From: Sulfitobacter sp. CW3 | Lineage (GTDB): Bacteria; Pseudomonadota; Alphaproteobacteria; Rhodobacterales; Rhodobacteraceae | Assembly: GCF_019392245.1 (NCBI RefSeq) | Contig: NZ_JAHXRL010000004.1 | Span: 434,001-498,000 of the forward strand | Reading direction: 5' to 3' | DNA: 64,000 nt | In this document: positions 35,699 to 44,640 of the stretch, piece by piece | Layout: the number at the start of each line of letters is the position of its first letter | Numbering within the stretch: the stretch's first letter is position 1 | Position numbers and translations under genes: made by a program | Notes under the pieces: generated by a model | Told to the model about the DNA's origin: nothing | Seen by the model: only the letters and a program-made list of their open reading frames with translations | Database searches by the model: none

Positions 35699-37540
35699 AT
35701 GGCACACCCAAACCCCAATATACGCGATAGTGCGCCGGTAATCCGGCAACTTGATGAATCGGCAATCAACCGCATCGCAGCGGGCGAGGTCGTTGAACGC
35801 CCTGCCTCCGCGGTCAAGGAACTGGTCGAGAACGCCATCGATGCGGGCGCGCGCCAGATCACCGTGGAATATGCCGATGGGGGCAAAACGCTGATCCGCG
35901 TGACAGATGACGGTTGCGGCATCGCCGCGGGGGATCTGACCCTAGCCCTGTCCCGCCACGCGACCTCCAAGATCGACGGCTCGGATCTGCTGAACATCCA
36001 CACCTTCGGATTTCGGGGCGAGGCTTTGCCATCGCTGGGTGCCGTGGGTCGTTTGACCATCACCAGCCGCGTTGCGGGCCAAGAAGGGGCCGAGATCACC
36101 GTGAACGGTGGCAAAACCGGCCCCGTTCGCCCCGCCGCGCTGAATGGCGGCACTGTCGTGACCCTGCGCGATCTGTTTTTCGCCACGCCCGCGCGGCTGA
36201 AATTCCTGCGCACCGACCGCGCCGAGGCGCAGGCAATTTCAGACATCATCAAACGTCTGGCCATGGCCGAACCTTTCGTGCGCTTTACCTTGCGCGATGT
36301 GTCGGGCGATGGCCCGGGCCGTGAAGTCTTTCGCGCCGAGGCGGAACAAGGCGACCTGTTTGCCGCGCTTCACGGGCGTCTGGCGCAGGTCTTGGGGCGG
36401 GAATTTGCGGATAATTCGCTGGCCATTGATGCCGAACGCGAGGGGCTGCATCTGACAGGTTTTGCCGCGCTGCCGACCTATTCGCGGGGCACGGCCGTGG
36501 CACAGTATTTGTTTGTGAACGGCCGTCCGGTGCGGGACAAGCTGCTGGTTGGCGCGCTGCGGGGCGCTTACTTTGATCTGCTTAGCCGTGATCGCCATCC
36601 GGCGGCGGCACTTTTCCTTGATTGCGATCCGACACTGGTCGACGTCAACGTGCACCCCGCGAAATCAGAGGTCCGGTTTCGTGATCCCGGATTGGCGCGT
36701 GGCCTGATTGTATCGGGCCTGCGCCATGCTTTGGCGGATGCGGGTCACCGTGCGTCGACCACCGTGGCAGATGCGACATTGGGCGCGATGCGGCCAGAAC
36801 AAACCGGCGCGCGGGTGTACCAGATGGACCGTCCTTCGCTGGGCGCGCGCACCGCGGCCTATCAGGCGCAGGCACCGGGTTTTGCTGAGACCGCCGGCAT
36901 GTGGGGCCGGGTCGAAACCCCCACCGCCCCCGTGACCGAAGAACCTCAAGAGACCCCCGATTATCCGTTGGGCACAGCACGCGGTCAGGTGCACGAGAAT
37001 TACATCATCGCACAGACTGCCACAGGCATGGTGATCGTCGACCAACACGCGGCGCATGAACGGCTGGTCTATGAAAAGCTGAAACGGCAGATGGCTGAAA
37101 ACGGCGTTGCTGCGCAGGCGTTGCTGATCCCCGAGATCGTCGATTTGTCAGCATCCGATTGCGCGCGTCTGTTGGATGTCGCGGACGAGCTGGCCAAATT
37201 GGGCCTGAGCATCGAGGCCTTTGGCGGCAGCGCCATCGCCGTGCGCGAAACCCCTGCGATCCTAGGGACGGTGGATGCCAAGGCGATGATCTTGGACGTA
37301 TTGGATGAACTTGCCGACCAGAACGAAAGCAACACTGTACAGGCGAGGATCGAGGCGATCCTAAGCCGCGTCGCTTGCCACGGGTCGATCCGGTCAGGCC
37401 GTTGGATGCGCGGCGAAGAAATGAACGCCCTGCTGCGCGAGATGGAAGCAACGCCCCATTCCGGCCAATGCAACCACGGGCGCCCCACCTATGTTGAGCT
37501 AAAACTCAGCGATATTGAACGGCTGTTCGGGCGCACATGA
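35699..37540 (+). CDS. mutL: DNA mismatch repair protein MutL
   Basis: The 613-residue protein has the GHKL ATPase domain with ENAIDAGA, DDGCGI and TFGFRGEAL (residues about 35-105). After a variable linker, the C-terminal dimerisation domain contains DQHAAHERLVYE (about residue 447), the metal-binding endonuclease motif of nicking MutL proteins, so it does not need MutH. The start is 73 nt after puuD, and rmuC overlaps its stop. Confidence 0.97.
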   Translation: MAHPNPNIRDSAPVIRQLDESAINRIAAGEVVERPASAVKELVENAIDAGARQITVEYADGGKTLIRVTDDGCGIAAGDLTLALSRHATSKIDGSDLLNIHTFGFRGEALPSLGAVGRLTITSRVAGQEGAEITVNGGKTGPVRPAALNGGTVVTLRDLFFATPARLKFLRTDRAEAQAISDIIKRLAMAEPFVRFTLRDVSGDGPGREVFRAEAEQGDLFAALHGRLAQVLGREFADNSLAIDAEREGLHLTGFAALPTYSRGTAVAQYLFVNGRPVRDKLLVGALRGAYFDLLSRDRHPAAALFLDCDPTLVDVNVHPAKSEVRFRDPGLARGLIVSGLRHALADAGHRASTTVADATLGAMRPEQTGARVYQMDRPSLGARTAAYQAQAPGFAETAGMWGRVETPTAPVTEEPQETPDYPLGTARGQVHENYIIAQTATGMVIVDQHAAHERLVYEKLKRQMAENGVAAQALLIPEIVDLSASDCARLLDVADELAKLGLSIEAFGGSAIAVRETPAILGTVDAKAMILDVLDELADQNESNTVQARIEAILSRVACHGSIRSGRWMRGEEMNALLREMEATPHSGQCNHGRPTYVELKLSDIERLFGRT

Positions 37541-38784
37541 TCCAGATTGGCGGGCAAAGCTATGCGTTGGATGATCCGCGCGTTTTGATGGTGATCGGGG
37601 CGGCTGTGCTTGCCGGCTTGGTCTTGATCCTGCTGATCATGGCGGTGCGGGCGGCTGGCAGATCGGCGCGGATGGTCGAACCCTTGGCGCGGCAGATGCA
37701 AGCCATGGGCGGGCATGTGCAACAGCTTGGCATGGGGCAGGAACAGCTGCGCGGCGGCTTGCAAACCGTGTCGGACACGCAGGCAAATGCGCAAACCCAA
37801 ATGGTCCAAAGTATCGAGGCGCGGATGGCCCATGTTCAGCAGCAGATGCAGGACAGGCTGGCAGAAAACGCCGCGCGCTCGGCCCGCAGTCTGGCGGAAA
37901 TGCAGGAACGCATGACCGAAACCCTGCACGGGTCGTCCAAACAAACAACGACCAGCCTGACCCAACTGCAAGAACGGCTGGCGGCGATCGACAAGGCGCA
38001 GGATAATATCACCAAACTGTCAGGCGATGTGTTGTCCTTGCAGGATATCCTGAGCAACAAACAGACGCGCGGCGCATTCGGGGAAATCCAGCTGAACGAC
38101 ATCGTGTCCAAGGCGTTGCCCAGCGACAGCTATACAATGCAGGCGACCCTATCGACGGGTAAACGCGCCGATTGCCTGATCCACCTGCCAAACCCGCCCG
38201 GCCCTATCGTGATCGACAGTAAATTCCCGCTGGAAGCCTATGAGGCGCTGCGCAAAGCCAAGTCGGATTACGAGGTCAAAGACGCCGCCCGCGCCATGCG
38301 GGTCGCCGTCAAAACCCATATCAACGCGATCAGCAGCAAGTATATCATCGAAGGCGAAACCGCAGATGGTGCGCTGATGTTTTTGCCGTCCGAAGCCGTC
38401 TACGCCGAGCTGCACGCGAATTTCCCTGATCTGGTACGCGAAGGCTTCGCCGCGCGGGTCTGGATCGTGTCGCCCACCACCTGCATGGCCACACTGAACA
38501 CGATGCGCGCCATCCTGAAAGATGCGCGTATGCGTGAACAGGCAGGGGCCATTCGCAAAACGCTGAAATTGCTGCACCGTGACGTCGAGATTGTCGTGGA
38601 ACGCGTGGGCAAGCTGAATACACATTTCGGGCAGGCACGGGCCGATCTTGAAGGGTTGGGAACCGCGGCGGAACGCGCTGGAAAGCGTGCCGCCCGCTTG
38701 GATAACTTTGATTTTGAAGAAATTTCAGAGCAAGACAGTTCGATTGTGCCGTTGGCCAAGCCCAACCCGGATCGCGCGCCCTAA
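37537..38784 (+). CDS. rmuC: DNA recombination protein RmuC
   Basis: The 415-residue protein has an N-terminal transmembrane helix (VLMVIGAAVLAGLVLILLIMAV), a Gln/Met-rich coiled coil to about residue 165, and then the RmuC domain (GAFGEIQLNDIVSKALP, DSKFPLEAYEALR, FLPSEAVYAEL). RmuC is a predicted nuclease-fold protein that limits inversions at short inverted repeats. It overlaps mutL by ATGA, so both are translationally coupled DNA maintenance genes. Confidence 0.93.
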   Translation: MIQIGGQSYALDDPRVLMVIGAAVLAGLVLILLIMAVRAAGRSARMVEPLARQMQAMGGHVQQLGMGQEQLRGGLQTVSDTQANAQTQMVQSIEARMAHVQQQMQDRLAENAARSARSLAEMQERMTETLHGSSKQTTTSLTQLQERLAAIDKAQDNITKLSGDVLSLQDILSNKQTRGAFGEIQLNDIVSKALPSDSYTMQATLSTGKRADCLIHLPNPPGPIVIDSKFPLEAYEALRKAKSDYEVKDAARAMRVAVKTHINAISSKYIIEGETADGALMFLPSEAVYAELHANFPDLVREGFAARVWIVSPTTCMATLNTMRAILKDARMREQAGAIRKTLKLLHRDVEIVVERVGKLNTHFGQARADLEGLGTAAERAGKRAARLDNFDFEEISEQDSSIVPLAKPNPDRAP

Positions 38785-38909
38785 CCTGATCCTACCACAG
38801 TCAGAACGGCAGTGAGTGACATAAACGGCATGCACTTCATTTACGTGTTGGCGTCCGTCTTATTCGCACTACATCCACGTTACCTAACCATACTGGATAT
38901 TGCCCCATC
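38785..38909 (+). promoter_or_regulatory. Promoter region of the FAD oxidoreductase-SDR operon with a TGATCC element
   Basis: The 125-nt spacer contains TGATCC at 38787-38792, the -35 hexamer of Rhodobacter sigmaE promoters, but I could not see a matching -10 TAAGA at the proper distance. The assignment as an ECF sigma promoter is therefore only suggestive. Confidence 0.25.
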
Positions 38910-40229
38910 ATGCCATTTGAAGCCATCGACCCGCCGCGCCACGGCACCCTGACAGGCCCACGTAAAATTGCCGTTATCGGTGCCGGAATTTCCGGGATGG
39001 GGGCGGCGCATATGTTGTCCGATGATCACCACGTCACCATTTTTGAAACCGAAGCACGGCTTGGCGGGCATGCCCGTACCAAGATGGCTGGGAAAAATGG
39101 GGATCAACCTGTCGATACCGGCTTTATCGTGTTCAACTATGCAAATTATCCACATCTGGCCGCGCTGTTCGAAGAACTGGACGTGCCGGTGATCAAATCC
39201 AACATGAGCTTTGGCGCGTCGATTGATGGTGGGCGGCTGGAATATGCGCTTATGACAATGGATTCGATCTTTGCGCAGCGGCGCAATCTGGCGAACCCGA
39301 AATTCCTGCGCATGCTCAGCGATATTTTGCGGTTCAACAGTACCGCCACAACAATCGCCAAAGACCGAACGCTGACCATTGCAGGCTTTTTGAACACGCT
39401 GCGCGCGGGGCCGTATTTCCGCAAATACTACCTTGCGCCATTGTCCGGCGCGATCTGGTCGACGCCAGTTGAAAAGATCATGGATTTCCCGGCCTATTCG
39501 ATGATCGATTTCTTTGAAAACCACGCATTGCTAAGCCATACGGGCCAGCACCAATGGTACACCGTAAAGGGCGGATCGCAGGAATACGTCAATCGTCTGG
39601 GCGCGTCCCTGACCGCCAAGGGGGTCGATATCCGTCTAAGCGCGGCCGTGCAGTCTGTGCGCCGCACACCCGTCGGGGTCGAGGTAAAATCGAACGGCTC
39701 GGACTGGGAAGCCTTTGACGAGGTGGTGTTTGCCACCCATTCCGATGACACGCTGGCGATGTTGTCAGACCCAAGCACGCAAGAACAGGCGGCTTTGGGC
39801 GCAGTCAAATACCAGCCGAATGATATCGTGCTGCACGCAGATACCAGCATCATGCCCAAGCGCCGTAAAACATGGGCGTCGTGGGTCTATTGCGAGGATA
39901 AGGGTCAGCAATCCGACCGGATCGACCTGACCTATTGGATGAATTCGCTGCAACCCATCCCGATGGATGATTTGCATTTCGTGACCCTGAACACCAAACG
40001 CCTGATCCGCGAGGAACTGATCTATGATCAGGTCACCCTGCGCCACCCCGTGTATGACATGGCAGCCCTGAACGCCCAAGAACAGGTGCGCGGTTTTAAC
40101 GGGGCAAAAAACACATGGTTCTGCGGGGCATGGATGAAAAACGGGTTCCACGAGGACGGTCTTTCCAGCGCGGTCGACGTGGTGCGCGCGATCAGGGGCG
40201 AGATCCAGCTGCCGTTGGCGGCAGAGTGA
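38910..40229 (+). CDS. FAD/NAD(P)-dependent oxidoreductase of the furan fatty-acid/singlet-oxygen cluster type
   Basis: The 439-residue flavoprotein has a dinucleotide-binding fold AVIGAGISGMGAAH at about residues 22-35, then ETEARLGGHARTK, as in amine oxidase/phytoene desaturase-like enzymes. C-terminal NGFHEDGLSSAVDVVRAI is the second FAD-contact block. Relatives (RSP_1091 type) act on membrane fatty acids and belong to the singlet-oxygen response in Rhodobacter sphaeroides. It heads a five-gene operon in which every junction overlaps. No ribosome binding site stands out. Confidence 0.85.
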   Translation: MPFEAIDPPRHGTLTGPRKIAVIGAGISGMGAAHMLSDDHHVTIFETEARLGGHARTKMAGKNGDQPVDTGFIVFNYANYPHLAALFEELDVPVIKSNMSFGASIDGGRLEYALMTMDSIFAQRRNLANPKFLRMLSDILRFNSTATTIAKDRTLTIAGFLNTLRAGPYFRKYYLAPLSGAIWSTPVEKIMDFPAYSMIDFFENHALLSHTGQHQWYTVKGGSQEYVNRLGASLTAKGVDIRLSAAVQSVRRTPVGVEVKSNGSDWEAFDEVVFATHSDDTLAMLSDPSTQEQAALGAVKYQPNDIVLHADTSIMPKRRKTWASWVYCEDKGQQSDRIDLTYWMNSLQPIPMDDLHFVTLNTKRLIREELIYDQVTLRHPVYDMAALNAQEQVRGFNGAKNTWFCGAWMKNGFHEDGLSSAVDVVRAIRGEIQLPLAAE

Positions 40230-40984
40230 CCGCAGGCGTCGATCATATTGCAGGCATCACCTATCACGGGCGCAAAGGTAGCATTGAAAACGCGTTCCGC
40301 TATTCGGTGGACTATGTCTTGGTCGATGCCGAAGCCCCGTTGAAAACGCCGTTTCTGTTTGCCCGAAATGGCCGCGGGATACTGTCGCTACACGATAGCG
40401 ATCATGGCGGAGATAAGGGCGCAGGGCGCGGTGCCGCGTGGGTGCGCGATGTCTTGGCGCAGCATCAGATCATGGATGTCGCCAAGATCGAGCTGTTGGC
40501 CCAGCCGCGCGTTCTGGGGCACGTGTTCAATCCCGTCAGCTTTTGGTTATGCCGCAGGCAAGACGGCGCGCTGATCACCGTGATTGCCGAAGTGTCGAAT
40601 ACATTTGGCGACCGGCATAGTTATCTGTGCCACCATGACGACCTTTCCGAAATCAAACCTGATGATCACTTGCACGCGACCAAGATTTTCCATGTCTCAC
40701 CGTTTCAGCCGGTCGCGGGTGCTTATGTCTTTCGCTTTGATATCCGCGATGACCGCGTGGGCATCTGGATTGATTACACACAAGCTGATGGCGGATTGAT
40801 TGCGACCCTGACGGGCAAGCGGAAGCCGCTGACCAATGCCGGCATCGCGTGGTCACTGCTGCGCAGACCCTTTGGGGCACGACGTGTTCTTGCGTTGATC
40901 CATTGGCAAGCGGTCAAGCTGTGGTGGAAGGGCGGCGGGTACAGGCCCAGACCAGATCCACCCCGGCAGGACGTATCGCGTTGA
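40226..40984 (+). CDS. DUF1365 domain protein
   Basis: I call 252 residues from GTG at 40226, which overlaps the preceding stop as GTGA; the longer ATG frame would overlap that gene by over 100 nt. DUF1365 marks are GHVFNPVSFWLC near residue 93, AEVSNTFGDRHSYL and KIFHVSPF. Members co-occur with the FAD oxidoreductase and are linked to fatty acid modification under oxidative stress. Biochemical activity is not firmly established to my knowledge. Confidence 0.86.
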   Translation: MTAGVDHIAGITYHGRKGSIENAFRYSVDYVLVDAEAPLKTPFLFARNGRGILSLHDSDHGGDKGAGRGAAWVRDVLAQHQIMDVAKIELLAQPRVLGHVFNPVSFWLCRRQDGALITVIAEVSNTFGDRHSYLCHHDDLSEIKPDDHLHATKIFHVSPFQPVAGAYVFRFDIRDDRVGIWIDYTQADGGLIATLTGKRKPLTNAGIAWSLLRRPFGARRVLALIHWQAVKLWWKGGGYRPRPDPPRQDVSR

Positions 40985-42222
40985 TGCAAACCGCCCCGCA
41001 TAATTTGCCAGCCTACGCGGTGTTCGCGGCGCTTTTGGCATCAGCGGGGTTGCCGATTTATATTCACGCACCGAAGTTTTTTGTTGATGAATATGGCGTA
41101 TCTCTTGCTGCGTTAGGGTCTGTTTTATTTGGGTTGCGCCTGTTGGATGTGGTCCAAGACCCCTTGCTGGGGCGGCTCTCCGAACGACTGCGAAACCATC
41201 GCGGGTTGGCGGTCGCCATTGCCTGCGGCCTGATGGCAGTGTCGATGTATGCCCTGTTTGCGATCCCGCCGCAGTTGCCGCCGTTGGCATGGTTCGCGGT
41301 AACCCTGACGGGCGTGTTTTCGTCATTCAGCTTTCTGACGATCTGTTTCTACGCCCAAGGCGTGGCCAAGGCTGCAACCTTGCCCGGCGCGGGCCACTTG
41401 TCATTGGCGCGGTGGCGGGAAACCGGCGGATTGCTGGGGGTATGTGTGGCCTCTGTCGCGCCAGTGGGTTTGGGGGCAGTGATGGGCGCGCCATTTGCGG
41501 GCTTCGCCGTCGGGTTTGCCGTGCTGGCGCTGGCTGCGGTTTGGGTGATGCGCAACGAATGGCAGCAGGTTGATACACCCGCAGCACCGGGTTTTGCCTT
41601 TGTCCTGCGTGACCCTGTCGCCCGAATGCTTTTGCTGATCGCGCTTTTGAACGCGGCACCTGTGGCGGTCTCCTCGACCCTGTTCCTGTTCTATGTCGAA
41701 GGCGCGTTGCAGGCACCGGGTTGGGAAGGGCCGCTGTTGCTGTTGTTCTTTCTGGCTGCTGCCGCCGCCGCCCCGATGTGGGGCTTTTTGGCGGAACGGC
41801 ACGGAGCCAAGCCGGTTCTTCTGGGTGCAATGCTGCTTGCCGTTGTGGCATTTGGCGGCGCATTATTTCTAGACGCGGGCGATGTCGCGCTGTTTGCACT
41901 GGTGTGCATCGGCTCTGGCGCAGCACTTGGTGCCGATTTGACGCTGCTGCCTGCAATGTTTGCAACGCGCATGGCGTTGATATCACCCTCCGCCGCCGAG
42001 GGGTTCGGACTTTGGTCACTCGTCTCGAAATTCACACTTGCTTTCGCCGCTGTGACGCTACTTCCAATACTACAGACGTCGGGGTTCAACAGCGGTGCCG
42101 CGGTTAACCCAGAATCGGCAATCAGGACATTGATCTGGCTTTATGCGGGGGTTCCCTGCATTCTCAAGCTGCTGACGATTGGGCTGTTGGCCGCAACCAG
42201 ACTTGAAAAGGGCAAGAGGTAA
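40984..42222 (+). CDS. MFS-type transporter
   Basis: The 412-residue protein has 12 predicted transmembrane helices and the MFS_2/GPH-like loop RLLDVVQDPLLGRLSER after helix 2. The ATG at 40984 shares a base with the preceding TGA (TGATG). Substrate unknown. The gene holds the same operon position as the transporter of the Rhodobacter RSP_1087-1091 cluster, where a lipid- or solute-related role is assumed. Confidence 0.85.
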   Translation: MQTAPHNLPAYAVFAALLASAGLPIYIHAPKFFVDEYGVSLAALGSVLFGLRLLDVVQDPLLGRLSERLRNHRGLAVAIACGLMAVSMYALFAIPPQLPPLAWFAVTLTGVFSSFSFLTICFYAQGVAKAATLPGAGHLSLARWRETGGLLGVCVASVAPVGLGAVMGAPFAGFAVGFAVLALAAVWVMRNEWQQVDTPAAPGFAFVLRDPVARMLLLIALLNAAPVAVSSTLFLFYVEGALQAPGWEGPLLLLFFLAAAAAAPMWGFLAERHGAKPVLLGAMLLAVVAFGGALFLDAGDVALFALVCIGSGAALGADLTLLPAMFATRMALISPSAAEGFGLWSLVSKFTLAFAAVTLLPILQTSGFNSGAAVNPESAIRTLIWLYAGVPCILKLLTIGLLAATRLEKGKR

Positions 42223-42782
42223 TGGATTTGGTATTCTTCTTGATCGGGGCCGGATGTGTCATCAGCATCATTCTGGCGCGCCATCTTATTGCTGGCTTTC
42301 CCGCCCAACGACCCGACGATTACGCCGACGACCTTAACGTTTTCGACATGCGCAAAGACCTGAACGGAGAGATGGTCTGTGAAGGTGTCATATTCGGCCC
42401 CATGGGGCGCGTTACCAGCACATTCGTCGCGGATTTCAATGTCCACTGGGACGGCGACACGGCAACGATCAATGAACATTTCGTCTATGATGACAAATCC
42501 ACCCAAGATCGCGTTTGGACCATCAAGATGGGTGTGGATGGCAAGTTTACCGCGACGGCACCAGACGTACCCGGCATCGGAATGGGCTGCACTTCCGGGG
42601 CAACCCTGCAAATCAGATACCCGATCACGCTGCCCGACGATGTAGGGGGGCACACTTTGCAAACGGTGGATTGGATATATCTGACGCCCGAAGGGACGCT
42701 GATCAACCGCAGCCAGTTCCGCAAGTTTGGTATCAAAGTCGCAGAACTGGTCGCGACAATTCGCAAAAGGGACAGCCGATGA
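42222..42782 (+). CDS. DUF3833 domain protein
   Basis: The 186-residue protein starts with a hydrophobic segment (LVFFLIGAGCVISIILA), which may be a signal or anchor. The DUF3833 core has DLNGEMVCEGVIFGPMGRV, FVADFNVHWDG and FVYDDKSTQDRVW. Function unknown. Start and stop overlap its neighbours (TAATG and ATGA), placing it firmly inside the five-gene operon. Confidence 0.85.
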   Translation: MDLVFFLIGAGCVISIILARHLIAGFPAQRPDDYADDLNVFDMRKDLNGEMVCEGVIFGPMGRVTSTFVADFNVHWDGDTATINEHFVYDDKSTQDRVWTIKMGVDGKFTATAPDVPGIGMGCTSGATLQIRYPITLPDDVGGHTLQTVDWIYLTPEGTLINRSQFRKFGIKVAELVATIRKRDSR

Positions 42783-43510
42783 AATCCTGGCAGGGCAAAC
42801 GGTACTGGCTGGTCGGGGCAAGCGCAGGCCTGGGTGCTGCACTGGCCCACAAGCTAAGCCGCGCCGGGGCCGAGGTGATTGTATCGGCAAGGTCCGAAGA
42901 CAAGCTTGCCGCGCTGGTCAAAGCGCTGCCGGGCAAAGCACGCTTTGAGGCGATTGACGTGCAAGATATCGATAGTGTCCGTACTGCCGCCCGAAACGTG
43001 GGCGATGTCGATGGCATTGTTTATCTGGCCGGTGCCTATTGGCCGTTTGGCGCGAAAGAATGGGAACCGGACCACGCGACGACAATGATCGACGTGAACC
43101 TGACCGGCCTTGTACGTGTGATGGGCGAAACCGTGCCGGCCATGGTCAAGAATGACGCGGGCCACATCGTTATCACATCAAGCCTGACCGCCTTTCGCGG
43201 ATTACCAAGATCAATCGGATATACGGCGTCCAAAGCGGGGGCGATGTCGTTGGCAGAATGTATGTACGCCGATCTGCGCAAAACAGGCGTTCAGGTTCAG
43301 GTGATCAACCCGGGCTTTATCAAGACGCAACTGACGGATAAAAACGACTTCAAGATGCCGTTTCTAATGACGCCAGAAGACGCGGCACAGCAAGCGTTTG
43401 ATCACATGAACAGCGACCGCTTCAAGACAAGCTTCCCCTTTGTATTCTCGCTGCTGTTCCGCTTCGCGCGGCTGCTGCCTGATGCGATTTATTTCCGTCT
43501 TTTCGGGTAG
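42779..43510 (+). CDS. Short-chain dehydrogenase/reductase
   Basis: The 243-residue classical SDR has the cofactor motif GASAGLG at residues 13-19, catalytic serine in ITSSLTAF and YxxxK in GYTASKAG. It overlaps DUF3833 by ATGA, which decides the start over longer frames. Substrate unknown; as the last gene of the fatty-acid/oxidative stress type operon it may process a lipid-derived carbonyl (inference). Confidence 0.9.
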   Translation: MKSWQGKRYWLVGASAGLGAALAHKLSRAGAEVIVSARSEDKLAALVKALPGKARFEAIDVQDIDSVRTAARNVGDVDGIVYLAGAYWPFGAKEWEPDHATTMIDVNLTGLVRVMGETVPAMVKNDAGHIVITSSLTAFRGLPRSIGYTASKAGAMSLAECMYADLRKTGVQVQVINPGFIKTQLTDKNDFKMPFLMTPEDAAQQAFDHMNSDRFKTSFPFVFSLLFRFARLLPDAIYFRLFG

Positions 43511-43528
43511 CGCAACCTGATCCAAAGG

Positions 43529-43546
43529 TGTCGTCTTGCGACGACA
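43529..43546 (+). terminator. Hairpin after the SDR operon
   Basis: TGTCGTC (43529-43535) pairs perfectly with GACGACA (43540-43546) across a TTGC loop. A modest T-containing stretch follows. It lies 18 nt past the SDR stop. Confidence 0.6.
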
Positions 43547-43569
43547 TTACATGTTTTGCGGGTCCCCTG

Positions 43570-43591
43570 CTTCTCTGGCTCTTAAATATCC
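43570..43591 (+). repeat. Dispersed intergenic repeat, copy C (truncated), overlapping a gene end
   Basis: CTTCTCTGGCTCTTAAATAT plus CC, lacking the CGCCGAAGGC tail. Its inner TTA supplies the stop codon (minus strand) of the saccharopine dehydrogenase-like gene at 43582, whose last two sense codons also lie in the repeat. Confidence 0.75.
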
Positions 43592-44640
43592 AAAAGATGT
43601 TCGTCGAAAAGCCGCTTCGCCCGCTGCCAGACCATCGTGTTGTCTGAAAGCCCTTGTAGTGTGGGCAGCAACTGCGCGGCATAGTCTTCAGAGCTTTCCA
43701 GCGGCAGCATTGAAGGCAGGTTATCAATCGCGGTGACGTCCAAAGGCGGGTTTTCATGGACACGCAAGGCAGGCGCTTCCCAGCTTGTCGCCGCGCTATA
43801 GATTGGCACGGGGTTGAACGTGCTATCGGGATCACAGGCGATATCACCGATCACCCGCAAACGTCTTTCGGCCGTTAGGGCCGATTTTGGCACAAAGACA
43901 GGCGTGGTTGGACCGGCGAGGATACAGTTAAAGAACAGTGCATGATCCAGAATTTCGGGGAAAGGGCCGCCGCTGGCGGTTTCTGACATATCCCATCCGG
44001 TGACAGGAATGTTCAATCGCGTGCAAAGATCCGAGGCACCCGTGCCGACACGGCCAAGCGCCCCGATCACCAACGCGTCCAGATGATCCGTATCTAGCGG
44101 GGCAAGTGCTGCGCGTAATTCATTGGTGAGCTCATCTGCATTGGCTGACGGGGTGATGGGTGCAGCGATCTCACCACGTGTCTGAGCAGCCCAGCATTTG
44201 ACGGCAACAGCAGCCCCTGCGAAACCCGCCCAATACCCAAAAGCGGCGACGCGGCGGCCAGCATCATTGGTTAGGTATTCAAGATCATACAATGTGCCAC
44301 CGCCGGCTTTGAAACGCTCAAGAAGGATACGCCCAGAGGTTTGCCCCTTATATGCGTGGCCGAACATGATGTGACGATGGGTCAGAGGCGTATTATCGAA
44401 AGGCAATTCCTTGAGGCCAAAGATGATGGCGTCGGATGGCGCGTCAGGCCAGCTGAATTGCGGTGCGATTGTACACCCAACCTGCGCGTAGGCTTGCGCG
44501 GGGATGACACGGGTGTCAGATGCTTCAACCGTGACTTTGAAGCCCTGTTCCAGCAAGCTTGCAGCGCCAGCGGGGGTGATACCAACACGGGTTTCATTGT
44601 CGCGCTGTTCGGCGCGGACCCAGAGGTGGGTTTGTGTCAT
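43582..44640 (-). CDS. Saccharopine dehydrogenase (lysine-forming, LYS1-like)
   Basis: The 352-residue protein has an alanine dehydrogenase/LYS1-like N-terminus (LWVRAEQRDNETRVGITPAGA), FGLKELPF, and HIMFGHAYKGQ. The Rossmann part follows with VIGALGRVGTGASDLC near residue 187. Relatives are NAD-dependent saccharopine dehydrogenases, but some bacterial homologues make or cleave other opine-like adducts. The start overlaps the GST stop (ATGA). Its final codons and stop lie within dispersed repeat copy C. Confidence 0.86.
   Translation of the reverse strand: MTQTHLWVRAEQRDNETRVGITPAGAASLLEQGFKVTVEASDTRVIPAQAYAQVGCTIAPQFSWPDAPSDAIIFGLKELPFDNTPLTHRHIMFGHAYKGQTSGRILLERFKAGGGTLYDLEYLTNDAGRRVAAFGYWAGFAGAAVAVKCWAAQTRGEIAAPITPSANADELTNELRAALAPLDTDHLDALVIGALGRVGTGASDLCTRLNIPVTGWDMSETASGGPFPEILDHALFFNCILAGPTTPVFVPKSALTAERRLRVIGDIACDPDSTFNPVPIYSAATSWEAPALRVHENPPLDVTAIDNLPSMLPLESSEDYAAQLLPTLQGLSDNTMVWQRAKRLFDEHLLDI

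Noticed and set aside
38787-38826. Complete sigmaE-type promoter upstream of the FAD oxidoreductase operon
   Set aside because: Only the TGATCC hexamer is clear; no acceptable TAAGA element appears about 18 nt downstream, so I kept it as a hint, not a called promoter.
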